A stretch of DNA of 43,739 nucleotides. Source: Candidatus Saccharimonadota bacterium. Its GTDB lineage: Bacteria > Patescibacteriota > Saccharimonadia > Saccharimonadales > UBA4665. The notes under the pieces were generated by a model, which ran no database searches, was not told where the DNA came from, and saw nothing but the letters and a program-made list of their open reading frames with translations. The first letter of the stretch is position 1; each line of letters opens with the position of its first letter. Below, piece after piece: positions 7,285-16,662 of the stretch. The position numbers and the translations under genes were made by a program. The DNA is taken from NCBI GenBank assembly GCA_025927415.1, contig JAICLK010000003.1, positions 1-43,739 of the forward strand. Direction: 5' to 3'.

Positions 7285-7354
7285 GTGGCGCTGGTTTGAC
7301 GGTTTTTCCATCGTAAGAACCGGCAGCGAAGAATCGCCAAACTGCATCATTTAC
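7281..7354. repeat. Imperfect palindrome H2 between atpH and atpA
   Basis: The left arm starting GTAAGTGGCGCTGG at 7281 pairs imperfectly with the right arm ending CATCATTTAC at 7354. The 15-mer AATCGCCAAACTGCA (7332-7346) is identical to 6278-6292 in H1. It is the shortest family member and lacks the GC-rich apical part. Confidence 0.55.
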
Positions 7355-7381
7355 GACTCCCTCACGAACAGAAAGGAATAT

Positions 7382-8938
7382 ATGGCAGAATTATCTATCC
7401 AAGAACTTTCCGGCGACATTCGCGCGGCCATCGCCGACCTGAAAAAGCGCCCGGAGATTGAAAAAGTCGGCATCGTAACCCGCGCGGCCGATGGCATTGT
7501 GTGGATTTACGGCCTGCGAAATTGCGGCTACAGTGAAATGATTGAGATTGACGGCGTGGACGGCCGGGCCGTTACGGCGTTTGCGCTGAACCTCGGCGAG
7601 GACGAAATTGGCGCCGTGCTTCTCGGCGAGGCTGTCGATGTGGCGGCTGGCGCCAAAGCTCGCCTGACGGGCAAAGTGCTGGAAGTGCCGGTGGGTCCGG
7701 AACTCGTTGGTCGCGTGGTGGACCCGCTGGGCAACCCGCTGGATGGCGGCGAGCCGATCAAGACCAAGCAAACCAGCCGTGTAGAACGCCCGGCGCCCGG
7801 CGTGCTCGCCCGCAAAAGCGTGCACGAACCGCTGATGACTGGCTTGACTGCCATCGACGCGCTGGTGCCAATCGGCCGCGGCCAGCGTGAGCTTATCATT
7901 GGCGATCGCCAAACCGGTAAAACCGCGATTGCCGTGGACACTATGGTGAACCAAGCTCGCCAAAAAACTGGCGTTATTAATGTATATGTCGCCATCGGCC
8001 AGAAACTTTCGAAGATTGCCGCCTTGCAAGAGCGCCTGAAGCGTGAAGGTGTGATGGACCAAACCATCATTGTGGCCACTTCTCCAAGCGACCCAGCTGC
8101 TCTGCTCTACCTCGCGCCGTACGCCGGCTGCGCCATGGGCGAATATTTCCGCGACAACAAGCAGCATGCGCTGATTATTTACGACGACCTGTCCAAGCAC
8201 GCTGTTGCCTATCGCCAGATGTCCTTGCTGCTTCGCCGCCCACCGGGCCGTGAAGCGTATCCAGGCGATGTGTTCTATCTTCACTCTCGCCTTTTGGAGC
8301 GCGCCGCTAAATTGAACGACGAACTGGGCGCAGGTAGCCTCACTGCTCTGCCAATTGTCGAAACGCAAGCTGGTGAAATTTCTGCCTACATTCCAACCAA
8401 CGTTATTTCCATCACCGACGGCCAGATCTTCCTGGAAACCAACCTGTTTTACCAGGGTATCCGCCCGGCAATTTCGGTTGGTCTTTCGGTTTCTCGTGTG
8501 GGTGGCGCGGCGCAGACCAAAGCCATCAAGGCTGCCGGCGGCGGTTTGAAGCTCAGCCTCGCCCAGTTCCGCGAACTCGCCGCCTTTAGCCAGTTCTCGA
8601 CCGACATGGACGCCGAAACTCGCCAAACCATCGAGCGCGGCCAGCGTCTCACCGAACTGCTCAAGCAGCTGCAGTACACCCCGAAGGCAATTTGGGAAAT
8701 GTACGCCGCGCTGTGGGCTGTGAACAGTGGTAGTTTCGACAAGGTGCCAGTAAATAAAATCAAAGCCGCCGAAGACGCGCTGTTGAACGAGCTGAAGACC
8801 AAGCACAAAGCCCTAACCGAAGCCATCAACACCGGCAACAAACCAACCGACGAGCAAAACGCCCAACTCACCAAAGTAGCCGAAACAATCGCCAAAAGCT
8901 ACGCCGTCACCGAAAAAGCCAAGGCGGAGGCAAAATAA
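7382..8938 (+). CDS. atpA: F1Fo ATP synthase subunit alpha
   Basis: 518 residues, normal length. Walker A GDRQTGKT is intact, and VYVAIGQK, AYRQMSLLLRRPPGREAYPGDVFYLHSRLLER and the VGLSVSRVGG arginine-finger region are all present as separate conserved blocks. It forms the non-catalytic sites of F1 and supplies the arginine finger to beta. AGAAAGGA lies just before the ATG. It is followed 2 bases later by a small uncharacterised gene. Confidence 0.97.
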   Translation: MAELSIQELSGDIRAAIADLKKRPEIEKVGIVTRAADGIVWIYGLRNCGYSEMIEIDGVDGRAVTAFALNLGEDEIGAVLLGEAVDVAAGAKARLTGKVLEVPVGPELVGRVVDPLGNPLDGGEPIKTKQTSRVERPAPGVLARKSVHEPLMTGLTAIDALVPIGRGQRELIIGDRQTGKTAIAVDTMVNQARQKTGVINVYVAIGQKLSKIAALQERLKREGVMDQTIIVATSPSDPAALLYLAPYAGCAMGEYFRDNKQHALIIYDDLSKHAVAYRQMSLLLRRPPGREAYPGDVFYLHSRLLERAAKLNDELGAGSLTALPIVETQAGEISAYIPTNVISITDGQIFLETNLFYQGIRPAISVGLSVSRVGGAAQTKAIKAAGGGLKLSLAQFRELAAFSQFSTDMDAETRQTIERGQRLTELLKQLQYTPKAIWEMYAALWAVNSGSFDKVPVNKIKAAEDALLNELKTKHKALTEAINTGNKPTDEQNAQLTKVAETIAKSYAVTEKAKAEAK

Positions 8939-8940
8939 TA

Positions 8941-9135
8941 ATGAGTGAGAAAGGGCGCATAATAGACTACGTGGCAGAGGGCCTTTTCTGGCAATCCCCC
9001 CCGGAGCGTCACCCCGATTGGGGTGAGATTGATGACGATGAACCTTCCGCACCGCCGCAAATGCAGTTGCCGGCAGCCGAAGGTTCGGCTTTCTTAACCG
9101 ATCAACCTGCACCAGAGGACTTACGGGCGGAGTAA
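8941..9135 (+). CDS. Small acidic protein of unknown function between atpA and atpG
   Basis: 64 residues, no TM, rich in Glu, Asp and Pro (GEIDDDEPSAPPQ). It starts 2 bases after the atpA stop and ends 4 bases before atpG, so it is certainly in the operon. I recognise no family. The tight packing and the parallel insertions at 9999-10436 and 12417-12692 suggest a lineage-specific accessory protein of the ATP synthase, but this is inferred from position only. Confidence 0.65.
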   Translation: MSEKGRIIDYVAEGLFWQSPPERHPDWGEIDDDEPSAPPQMQLPAAEGSAFLTDQPAPEDLRAE

Positions 9136-9139
9136 ATCT

Positions 9140-10006
9140 ATGGCGAATTTAATTACCCTCAAGCGGCGCATCGGCAGCATCAAGAATACTCGGCAGATCA
9201 CCAAGGCGATGGAGTTGGTGAGTTCGAGCAAGCTGAAGCGCGCCCAGCGCCAGGCGCAGGCGTCGCGCGCGTACCGCGAGGCGGCAAATGCACTGCTGGC
9301 TCGTTTGAGCGAGGTGCCCGAGGTGGAGCAGCATGCTCTGTTTCGCAAGCGCCCCGTCAAGACTCGCCTGTACGTGGCTATTACCAGCAGCACTGGTTTG
9401 GCTGGGGCGTATAACGCGAACGTGCTCAAACTGCTGACGCAAAACATCAAGCGCGACCGCGACAGCAAGGTAAAAAGCCAGGTGATTACTATTGGCAACA
9501 AAGGTGCCCAGTTTGCCCGTCGCTTGCATGATGTCGAGCTGGTTTCGGCCTACCCGGCTCTCGGCGACCAGCCGACCGAGCGCGACATTTTGCCGCTTCT
9601 CGGTAGCGTTATCGAACTGTACAAAGAAGAAAAAGTGGACGAAGTACATATTTTGCACACTTTGTTTCAGTCGAGCATTGTGCAGGTTGCGACGGACATT
9701 CCGCTATTGCCCGCCACGCCGCCGGCCGACGGCAAAGCTGGCGACAGTTTGATGAACTTCGAGCCGGACGTGGACACGGTCATCAACGAAACAGCGGCGC
9801 GCCTGTTCCAAGCGCAAATTTGGCAAGCCGTGCTGGAAAGTTTGGCCAGCGAGCACGCCATGCGCGCCATCGCCATGAAGAACGCCACCGACAACGCCAA
9901 CGACCTCATCGGCGATTACACCATCGAGTACAACACGGCCCGCCAAGCCGCCATCACCCAGGAACTAGCAGAAATAACCGGCGGCGCAGAGGCACTCAAT
10001 GGCTGA
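9140..10006 (+). CDS. atpG: F1Fo ATP synthase subunit gamma
   Basis: 288 residues. The N-terminus (LKRRIGSIKNTRQITKAMELVSSSKLKRAQ) and C-terminus (MKNATDNANDL followed by YNTARQAAITQELAEI) are the two halves of the rotor coiled coil and are well conserved. The central alpha/beta domain carries SSTGLAGAYNAN. It turns inside alpha3-beta3 and couples the c-ring to catalysis. Its last 8 bases overlap the next gene. Confidence 0.96.
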   Translation: MANLITLKRRIGSIKNTRQITKAMELVSSSKLKRAQRQAQASRAYREAANALLARLSEVPEVEQHALFRKRPVKTRLYVAITSSTGLAGAYNANVLKLLTQNIKRDRDSKVKSQVITIGNKGAQFARRLHDVELVSAYPALGDQPTERDILPLLGSVIELYKEEKVDEVHILHTLFQSSIVQVATDIPLLPATPPADGKAGDSLMNFEPDVDTVINETAARLFQAQIWQAVLESLASEHAMRAIAMKNATDNANDLIGDYTIEYNTARQAAITQELAEITGGAEALNG

Positions 10007-10436
10007 GCAAAAACCAAAACTCGCCGTTGCAGATTGCGAAGGTTTGAATGACTGGAGCATAGAGATGTGGCGTACCCGACTGGAGCGCGGAGGCTTTGAA
10101 ACCGTTGACGCTAGTTATCGTGTTTATAACATTGTAAAGCGCGTTGAACGTGTGGCAGCGAGTGCTGGCCTAGTGGTGCTCAACCAAAACATTTTGGACG
10201 AACATAGAGGTGTATATAGGTATGGAAGTGTTGTCCCGCTGAGCGACGGTTTGATTAAGGGTGTGGAAGCGGCTCACGAACTTAAACTACCGGTATATCT
10301 TACTACCGACCCTAGCGAGGCTAGTCCTAGCGTATACCCAAATCTGAACCTTGAAGATTTTGATCCATATACGGTTATCGGAGACGACCCGAGCATTATT
10401 TGGGAACAATTACAGCAAGAGCAGCCTTATTCATAG
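9999..10436 (+). CDS. Unknown protein inserted between atpG and atpD
   Basis: 145 residues, soluble. The order LAVADCEGLNDWSIEMWRTR, then a predicted central strand AGLVVLNQNIL, then LPVYLTTDPSE reads like a small Rossmann or receiver-like alpha/beta fold, but no signature is decisive. It overlaps atpG by 8 bases and ends 18 bases before atpD, so it is co-translated with the F1 genes. Unknown function; an operon-specific accessory or a co-opted regulator is possible. Confidence 0.65.
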   Translation: MAEQKPKLAVADCEGLNDWSIEMWRTRLERGGFETVDASYRVYNIVKRVERVAASAGLVVLNQNILDEHRGVYRYGSVVPLSDGLIKGVEAAHELKLPVYLTTDPSEASPSVYPNLNLEDFDPYTVIGDDPSIIWEQLQQEQPYS

Positions 10437-11843
<1,407 letters not shown>

Positions 11844-11850
11844 GCTTTCA

Positions 11851-11950
11851 CATGTTGCACATTTTGCCCGTTCAGCTCCGCTCCGATGCTCACGTACTAA
11901 ATGTACGCTGCGCTTCGGTGCTCGCTGAACGAACAAAATGTACTAACATG
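11851..11950. repeat. Imperfect palindrome H3 between atpD and atpC
   Basis: Nested arms: CATGTT/AACATG (11851-11856 with 11945-11950), ACATTTTG/CAAAATGT, CGTTCAGC/GCTGAACG, CCGA/TCGG and an apical GTAC/GTAC around TAAA. It is the most regular member of the family and would form a hairpin of about 100 nt. It carries the family blocks TCCGCTCCG and CTTCGGTGCTCG. Confidence 0.75.
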
Positions 11951-11979
11951 AGAAACCCTTGCTACGACGAGGAAAAACT

Positions 11980-12411
11980 ATGATACATCTACAACTCGTA
12001 ACTTTATCTGGTATGAAGTTCGACGATGATGCGTACGAAGTGATTTTGCCAACGCAAGACGGCGAGATTGGCGTGCTGCCCGGTCACATGCCGCTGATTA
12101 GCGTGGCAACTGCCGGCGTCATCATGGTACGCCGGCAGCCGCGCGATGCGGACCGCGCGCGTGACTTGTTCGCTATCAGTGGTGGTGTAATTGAAGTAGA
12201 CCACAACACCTTGCGGGTAATTGTCGACGAAGCCGACCACGCCGACGACATCAACGAAGCCGAGGCCGAAGTTGCGCACCAGCGCGCGTTGGCACTCAAA
12301 AAAGGAGCGAAAGACGAAGTTAGCCTGGAGCAAGCCCAGGCGCTCATCGACCGCTCGGCTGTCCGTTTGCAAGTTGCCGGCCTGCGTCGCCGGAACCAAC
12401 ATCGAGGATAG
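11980..12411 (+). CDS. atpC: F1Fo ATP synthase subunit epsilon
   Basis: 143 residues starting MIHLQLVTLSG, preceded by GAGGAAAA. The beta-sandwich signature DGEIGVLPGHMPLIS is intact, with FAISGGVIEVDHNTLRV afterwards and a C-terminal helical hairpin (EAEAEVAHQRALALKKGAKDE then ALIDRSAVRLQVA). It binds gamma and the c-ring and often inhibits hydrolysis. A TTG at 11959 is in frame but has no support. The gene comes after palindrome H3. Confidence 0.93.
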   Translation: MIHLQLVTLSGMKFDDDAYEVILPTQDGEIGVLPGHMPLISVATAGVIMVRRQPRDADRARDLFAISGGVIEVDHNTLRVIVDEADHADDINEAEAEVAHQRALALKKGAKDEVSLEQAQALIDRSAVRLQVAGLRRRNQHRG

Positions 12412-12416
12412 CAACA

Positions 12417-12692
12417 GTGAGCGAGGGGTGGGAAAGCGACTCGGTTGAACCAAACAGGAACGAGCCCGAAGAACCGCCGCCACTTGCCACTTGTTATCGC
12501 CATTATGGCAAACAGTGGGATAGATTCCTGGGTCAAGATGTTACCACTATCGTGCACGAATATTTTTGTGATGTGTCTGGCGTGATCGTCATCCGGCCAG
12601 CGCCGCGGCTAAAAGAGCCGGACAGTCGTCCGCGTTTCTTGCCGCCAGATTTCTTACATAGATTGCTGAAAGAGTGGGAGCGTCCAGACTAG
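12417..12692 (+). CDS. Small protein of unknown function at the end of the ATP synthase operon
   Basis: 91 residues with a GTG start 5 bases after the atpC stop. GAGGA lies 9 bases before the GTG. Pro- and Glu-rich N-terminus (NEPEEPPPL), then a Cys/His-bearing region (ATCYRHYGKQW and VHEYFCDVSG) and a basic C-terminus. No TM. I recognise no family. It is likely the last gene of the operon because a new promoter follows. Confidence 0.6.
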   Translation: MSEGWESDSVEPNRNEPEEPPPLATCYRHYGKQWDRFLGQDVTTIVHEYFCDVSGVIVIRPAPRLKEPDSRPRFLPPDFLHRLLKEWERPD

Positions 12693-12701
12693 CCAACTGC
12701 A

Positions 12702-12730
12702 TTGTCAAACGCAAGGTGTAAGCGTACAAT
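12702..12730 (+). promoter_or_regulatory. Promoter of the carbonic-anhydrase-like gene
   Basis: TTGTCA (12702-12707), 17-base spacer, TACAAT (12725-12730). It gives a leader of roughly 35-70 bases depending on the start codon used. Confidence 0.55.
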
Positions 12731-12804
12731 AATTAGCGAAAATTACAATTTAACAAGAAGCCTTAATTATTATGAGTATGAGTGAAATTATGCGAGGTGG
12801 TGAA

Positions 12805-13764
12805 ATGGAACAACAATACGAACTAGTGCGTCTGAGCGACTTGATGGAGATGCGCGGGCCATTCGGCCCAACATCGGAAGAAGTGGCAAGCCCGCAAATG
12901 CAAGAATTTCAGTCGGCGCTGCTAAACCCAAAATATGAAGTTGAGGTGCCAGCGAGCCAGGTCTATGCGGCGGTTTGCGGCGATGGCCGTCTGGATAAAT
13001 TTGGTCAGCGCTTCCCTGGCGGCTATTTCGCATTTGGCGGCGGCTACATGCCAATTTTGGGCGAAGCGTTGGCCGATCCTGAGTCGGTTTTGAAACAGGG
13101 CTTGCAACTTGACACCATGGCGCACCTGCGTTTGCAGAAGATGCGTGCAGCAAATCCGGATTATCGCTTTGTGTGGCACACGGCCGATCATGTCCCTGCG
13201 AACGGTATTGGCTGCGGCTTGCTGGCCGCAAGGATAGCGGTGATTGAGCGCCTCGCCAGCAGCGAGTTCGACAGCTTCGTTGCGGCCGGTAACCGTGTTG
13301 GCCACACACGCCTGGATGCTAAGGATCCTCTGGCAAAACAGTTGCAGCATAACAGTCGAATCTTACTCGACAGTAACTTCTTACAAGTTTCTGACACTAG
13401 CTTACGCGAGGTACCTACAGACATAAAAGATTTGACCTATGAAGAGGTGCTGGCAGGCAAGCACTTCGAAAAGCTCTGGAAAGTTGAGCAGCGGCCAGGC
13501 GTCCGTACGCGCACCAGCGAAATCTGGCCACAATTCCTCGATGGCAACCAAGAAGGCGAAGAATGGAACGCGTTTGTTACCAGCGCCTGGGCGCCCATGG
13601 CGGAAGCGCAAAACTGGACGCGCATCGTGCGCGGTTCTGATGGTGCGGCGGCGTCCGATTTGCAGGAGATGGCCAACGCGCAATACAACGCCATGGGACT
13701 CATTACTATGTCGGGCATCGCTAGCCTCGGTAACACCGAACTCAACGCGCTCGTTGCAGCATAA
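12805..13764 (+). CDS. Putative zeta (cadmium-type) carbonic-anhydrase-like protein
   Basis: 319 residues from the ATG at 12805, which has GAGGTGG 4 bases upstream; an in-frame ATG at 12772 would add 11 residues. CGDGRL followed later by HTADHVPANGIGCGLLAA gives a C-x-D-x-R motif, a His and a GCG cysteine in the order used for metal binding by beta/zeta carbonic anhydrases. PGGYFAFGGGYMP between them resembles the glycine-rich strand. Overall similarity is not strong and the C-terminal third is unassigned. If correct, it would interconvert CO2 and bicarbonate in the cytosol. The neighbouring aquaporin would fit gas or water exchange. Confidence 0.5.
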   Translation: MEQQYELVRLSDLMEMRGPFGPTSEEVASPQMQEFQSALLNPKYEVEVPASQVYAAVCGDGRLDKFGQRFPGGYFAFGGGYMPILGEALADPESVLKQGLQLDTMAHLRLQKMRAANPDYRFVWHTADHVPANGIGCGLLAARIAVIERLASSEFDSFVAAGNRVGHTRLDAKDPLAKQLQHNSRILLDSNFLQVSDTSLREVPTDIKDLTYEEVLAGKHFEKLWKVEQRPGVRTRTSEIWPQFLDGNQEGEEWNAFVTSAWAPMAEAQNWTRIVRGSDGAAASDLQEMANAQYNAMGLITMSGIASLGNTELNALVAA

Positions 13765-13789
13765 CCACAGATTACAACAGGTAAAACGC

Positions 13790-13818
13790 TTGCATTCAGC
13801 AAAAGATGCGTTTATGCT
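13790..13818 (+). promoter_or_regulatory. Promoter of the aquaporin gene
   Basis: TTGCAT (13790-13795), 17-base spacer, TATGCT (13813-13818). GGAGGG precedes the ATG at 13857, so this gene has a normal short leader. Confidence 0.55.
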
Positions 13819-13856
13819 AGGTGCATAACAGTTTAAATGACATACGGAGGGTTTGT

Positions 13857-14585
13857 ATGTTTTCAAGAAGAAAAGTCGCAGCAGTTGCTGGCGAGTTTTT
13901 GGGCACCGGTGTACTGACGTTCACCATGCTCGACGTGAGCCGATCAAGTATCGGTATTCCATATTTTTACGCTATTGCAGCAGGCTTAGCAGTTGCTTTG
14001 ATGGGACTGTCGGTAGCTGCCGACGTGCACCTCAACCCGGCTTTGACTATCGGCTTGTGGACTGCACGCCGCGTTAAGACGGTTCAGGCAGTTTTGTACA
14101 TTGTTGCTCAGTTCGCTGGTGCAATTGCCGCTTACGGGTTGTACAAGTACTTTGCTGGTGCCGTGCAGCACGTCAGCAGCGGCTACGAGGCGAAGACCTT
14201 GGTTGCCGAAGCAGTCGGTGCATTTGTATTCGCGCTGGTTGCATCGTACGTTCTGTACGAAAAAGTTTGGGGCGTCAGCCGCGCTGTCGTGGTTGGCCTT
14301 GCTTACACGCTTGGTATCATGGTGGCTATGGCTCACTCCAACGCGATTGTTAACCCAGCTGTGGCTTGGGGCTTTGGCTCTTGGGCTTGGGGCACGTACG
14401 CGCTTGGTCCAGTGCTTGGTGCTATCATCGGTGTGAACCTGTATGGCCTGCTGTTCTCTGGCTCTGGCCTGAAGCTAGCACGAGCTACCGCTTCTGTTGC
14501 TAGTAAGCCAGCTGCAGTTGTAGCAAGTGCTCCTGCTAAGAAGCCTGCTTCCAAGGCAAAGACCACTACCAAAAAGAAGAAATAG
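13857..14585 (+). CDS. Aquaporin / MIP-family channel
   Basis: 242 residues with six membrane helices and the two half-helix NPA boxes, HLNPALTIG and IVNPAVAWGF. Residues around the second box (W rather than the usual R after NPAVA-x) differ from a classical water-selective filter, so glycerol or other neutral solutes are possible. The tail is unusually Lys/Ala-rich (KKPASKAKTTTKKKK). It has its own promoter, a GGAGGG ribosome site and an intrinsic terminator, so it is a single-gene unit. Confidence 0.88.
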   Translation: MFSRRKVAAVAGEFLGTGVLTFTMLDVSRSSIGIPYFYAIAAGLAVALMGLSVAADVHLNPALTIGLWTARRVKTVQAVLYIVAQFAGAIAAYGLYKYFAGAVQHVSSGYEAKTLVAEAVGAFVFALVASYVLYEKVWGVSRAVVVGLAYTLGIMVAMAHSNAIVNPAVAWGFGSWAWGTYALGPVLGAIIGVNLYGLLFSGSGLKLARATASVASKPAAVVASAPAKKPASKAKTTTKKKK

Positions 14586-14605
14586 TTTTAGGTTCTAACG
14601 TCAGC

Positions 14606-14635
14606 AAAACGCCCGTGGTTTACACGGGCGTTTTT
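14606..14635 (+). terminator. Intrinsic terminator after the aquaporin gene
   Basis: CGCCCGTG (14610-14617) pairs with CACGGGCG (14623-14630), flanked by A4 and followed by TTTTT. Textbook rho-independent terminator. Confidence 0.9.
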
Positions 14636-14642
14636 GTTTGCC

Positions 14643-15155
14643 GAATATTCTTTTCCAAAGAATCACATCTCTCGTACTTTTTGTTCGCAAAAAGTACCAA
14701 AAACTCTGGACTGCGTTTTGCCGCGGGGCCTATTGCAAAGCAACCCGAGCCAGGACAGCCAAACAACTCCCTCCGGTCGGCCACAAGGGCTGAGTTTGGC
14801 CGTCTTGGTCGGTCTAGTTTGCAACAGCCTCCGGTCAAAGCCGATGTCCGCCCCAACAAGCAGCTCCGCTATTAAAAAGATTACCCGCCGAAGGCGGGTA
14901 GGTAGACAACAGCGAAGCAAAACCTTTAACGGGCCTCGGCTTCGTCCCAAGCGCTGCAAGGTGCAAGCGAGCGTGCTCGGCTGGCCGCAGTTGTTTGAGC
15001 CAAGAAAATTGCTGGGTGCAGTTTTCTTGGTGAGTTCTGCGGACAAGCTTGGTTACGGCTGGAAGTACCCGGCGACGAAACGTTAGCCCAGGCTTTTTGA
15101 AATACTTTTTCTAGAAAAAGTACGAGGGATTGATTCTTTCCGAAAGAACATCCTC
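14643..15155. repeat. Giant imperfect palindrome, about 510 bases, non-coding
   Basis: The left end (14643-14722) aligns with the reverse complement of the right end (about 15074-15155) over about 80 bases. Each end carries its own two hairpins. Left: ATTCTTT/AAAGAAT (14647-14663) and a 10-pair stem with a TTCG loop (14674-14697). Right: a perfect palindrome around CTAG (15103-15122) and TTCTTT/AAAGAA (15134-15148). The centre has TACCCGCC-GAA-GGCGGGTA (14882-14900), and inner regions hold further hairpins (15001-15029; about 14755-14805). Frames through it show no recognisable protein. It could be a MITE-like element or a large structured RNA. Confidence 0.65.
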
Positions 15156-15206
15156 AGTTCCCTAAACCCACAAGTCAATCTGTTGAGAGACGTTGTGTGA
15201 TGCTAT

Positions 15207-16400
15207 TTAGGCTACAAATTCGGCGCAGATGGGGCAAGATTCTTCGTGGCCCATTTCTTTGGTCCATTGTTCGGCAGCGCGCCACCATGGTTGCAGGTCG
15301 CGGAAGCCTTCGAGGTCTGCCAGCTCGCGTAACAGCCATCCTAGTCGGCCGTAGAAATGGAACCTGCCCCAGTCTACGGCAGCCCACTGTGGTCCAGCCG
15401 GAATGATAGAGACGGGTTGCTTGGCGCTGTATGTCTTCTCTTTTTTGCCTTCACTCAAGCGTACCAAGTTTTCGGCTACAAATTTGCCGTCGTGCAAGGC
15501 AGTTTGGGCCATGCCGCTGAACGGTGTGGCAGCGTTGTCGCCCAGCACGTAGATGTTCGGCTCGGCCAGCAGGTGCTCGTCTACGGTCACTTTGTGGCGG
15601 TCGTTCATGGCAAAGTTGTTGGCAGTAAAGAGCGGATTGTTTGCCATGCCGGCGGTCCAGACGACCGTGTGACTTTTGAGTGGCTGCCCGTTGATGGTGA
15701 GCGCATCGGCGGTTTCGCCCTGCACTGCCTGGCCGAGCAGCAAACGGATACCAAGCTTGCTGAGTTGCCGCCGCACCGCACGCGACGTACTCTTTGGCGC
15801 GCGCGGCAAGAGCCGTGGCGCAGCTTCAACCAAGTCGATGTGGATGGCTTTGTGCTTGATGCCGTGATTTTCCATAATCGAGCGTAAGTAGCCTGGCAAC
15901 GCGCCAGCCAGCTCTATGCCAGTCGGGCCAGCGCCAATAACAACGTAGTTGAGGTCGGGTTTGCCATCGTCGGCGAGTTGTTGGTGGAGATGCTGTTTGA
16001 AGCGCTCCACTTCCTCGACCGACTTTACGCCAAACGAGAATTCCTGGATGCCCTGAATACCGAAGTAATTCGTGACAGTACCTAAGGCCAAAATGAGTTT
16101 GTCGTACTGCAAGTTGTGTTTGCTGCGGGTTACGACGACACGTTTTTCGCGGTCAATCTTCTCGGCAAAATCCTCAACCAGTTGTACGTGCTCTGGCAGG
16201 ATTTCGCGTAGTGCAATACTAGATTGCGATCGCAAACCACCGGTCGCCGTGTGATATAGCGTGGGATAATATCGAAAATCCGGCCGGTCGCTCACCAGCG
16301 TTACGGCAAAATGTTCAGGGTGTTTGGCTAGCTCTAGGGCGGTCTTCACCCCAGCAAAGCCACCACCAATAATAAGAATGTGTTGTTTTTGATTTGTCAT
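15207..16400 (-). CDS. ndh: Type II NADH dehydrogenase (NDH-2)
   Basis: 397 residues. HILIIGGGFAGVKTALEL at the N-terminus is the FAD GxGxxG motif, and YVVIGAGPTGIELAGAL is the NADH-binding motif. VYVLGDNAAT is the second FAD contact (GD box). The C-terminus has the amphipathic region (GRLGWLLRELADL) by which NDH-2 sits on the membrane. It oxidises NADH and reduces quinone without pumping protons. No complex I genes are in the window, so it may be the main NADH entry to the bo3 oxidase. Convergent with the giant palindrome and divergent from cassette B. The last residues hold CPIC, a small Cys pair of unknown use. Confidence 0.9.
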   Translation of the reverse strand: MTNQKQHILIIGGGFAGVKTALELAKHPEHFAVTLVSDRPDFRYYPTLYHTATGGLRSQSSIALREILPEHVQLVEDFAEKIDREKRVVVTRSKHNLQYDKLILALGTVTNYFGIQGIQEFSFGVKSVEEVERFKQHLHQQLADDGKPDLNYVVIGAGPTGIELAGALPGYLRSIMENHGIKHKAIHIDLVEAAPRLLPRAPKSTSRAVRRQLSKLGIRLLLGQAVQGETADALTINGQPLKSHTVVWTAGMANNPLFTANNFAMNDRHKVTVDEHLLAEPNIYVLGDNAATPFSGMAQTALHDGKFVAENLVRLSEGKKEKTYSAKQPVSIIPAGPQWAAVDWGRFHFYGRLGWLLRELADLEGFRDLQPWWRAAEQWTKEMGHEESCPICAEFVA

Positions 16401-16409
16401 AATATGGCC

Positions 16410-16437
16410 ATTGTAACAGCATAAGCGTGTACAGCAA
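16410..16437 (-). promoter_or_regulatory. NDH-2 promoter
   Basis: Minus-strand TTGCTG (16437-16432), 16-base spacer, TACAAT (16415-16410), then 9 bases to the ATG at 16400. Near-leaderless, like several other housekeeping operons here. Confidence 0.5.
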
Positions 16438-16448
16438 AACGTGCTTAC

Positions 16449-16477
16449 TTGACATAAGCAGAATGAGATGGTAATAT
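16449..16477 (+). promoter_or_regulatory. Promoter of cassette B
   Basis: Perfect TTGACA (16449-16454), 17-base spacer, TAATAT (16472-16477) with an extended TG at 16469-16470. It is the strongest consensus promoter in the window. Confidence 0.75.
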
Positions 16478-16485
16478 ATACTCAT

Positions 16486-16639
16486 CTTGTTAATCTTTTC
16501 AGGTTTTCGAGGTACTTTAGCAGGCAGATTTTGAAACAACTTGAGCTGAACAGCGAGGTTCTGAGAAACTCCAGAGCTTTGCTATTCATCTCGAACTTCA
16601 CTGTTCAGCTCAAAATGAGCGGACCACGCAGCTAGCGTG
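16486..16639 (+). promoter_or_regulatory. Structured 5' leader of cassette B
   Basis: P1 CTTGTTAA (16486-16493) pairs with TTAGCAGG (16517-16524) using two wobbles. Next comes the motif GGCAGATTTTGAAACA (16523-16538). P2 TTGAGCTGAACAG (16541-16553) pairs perfectly with 16601-16613, 13 pairs. P3 CACGC-AGCTA-GCGTG (16625-16639) is nearly identical to P3 of cassette C. GAAAGGAAG follows and then the GTG start. Confidence 0.65.
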
Positions 16640-16662
16640 CAGCACGACAGAAAGGAAGCCAC

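Noticed and set aside
7391-8806. Long minus-strand open frame antisense to atpA
   Set aside because: It is a shadow of the GC-rich coding strand; atpA on the plus strand has all family motifs.
14615-15086. Open frames inside the giant palindrome
   Set aside because: They are overlapping, basic and low-complexity; the palindrome explains the sequence better.
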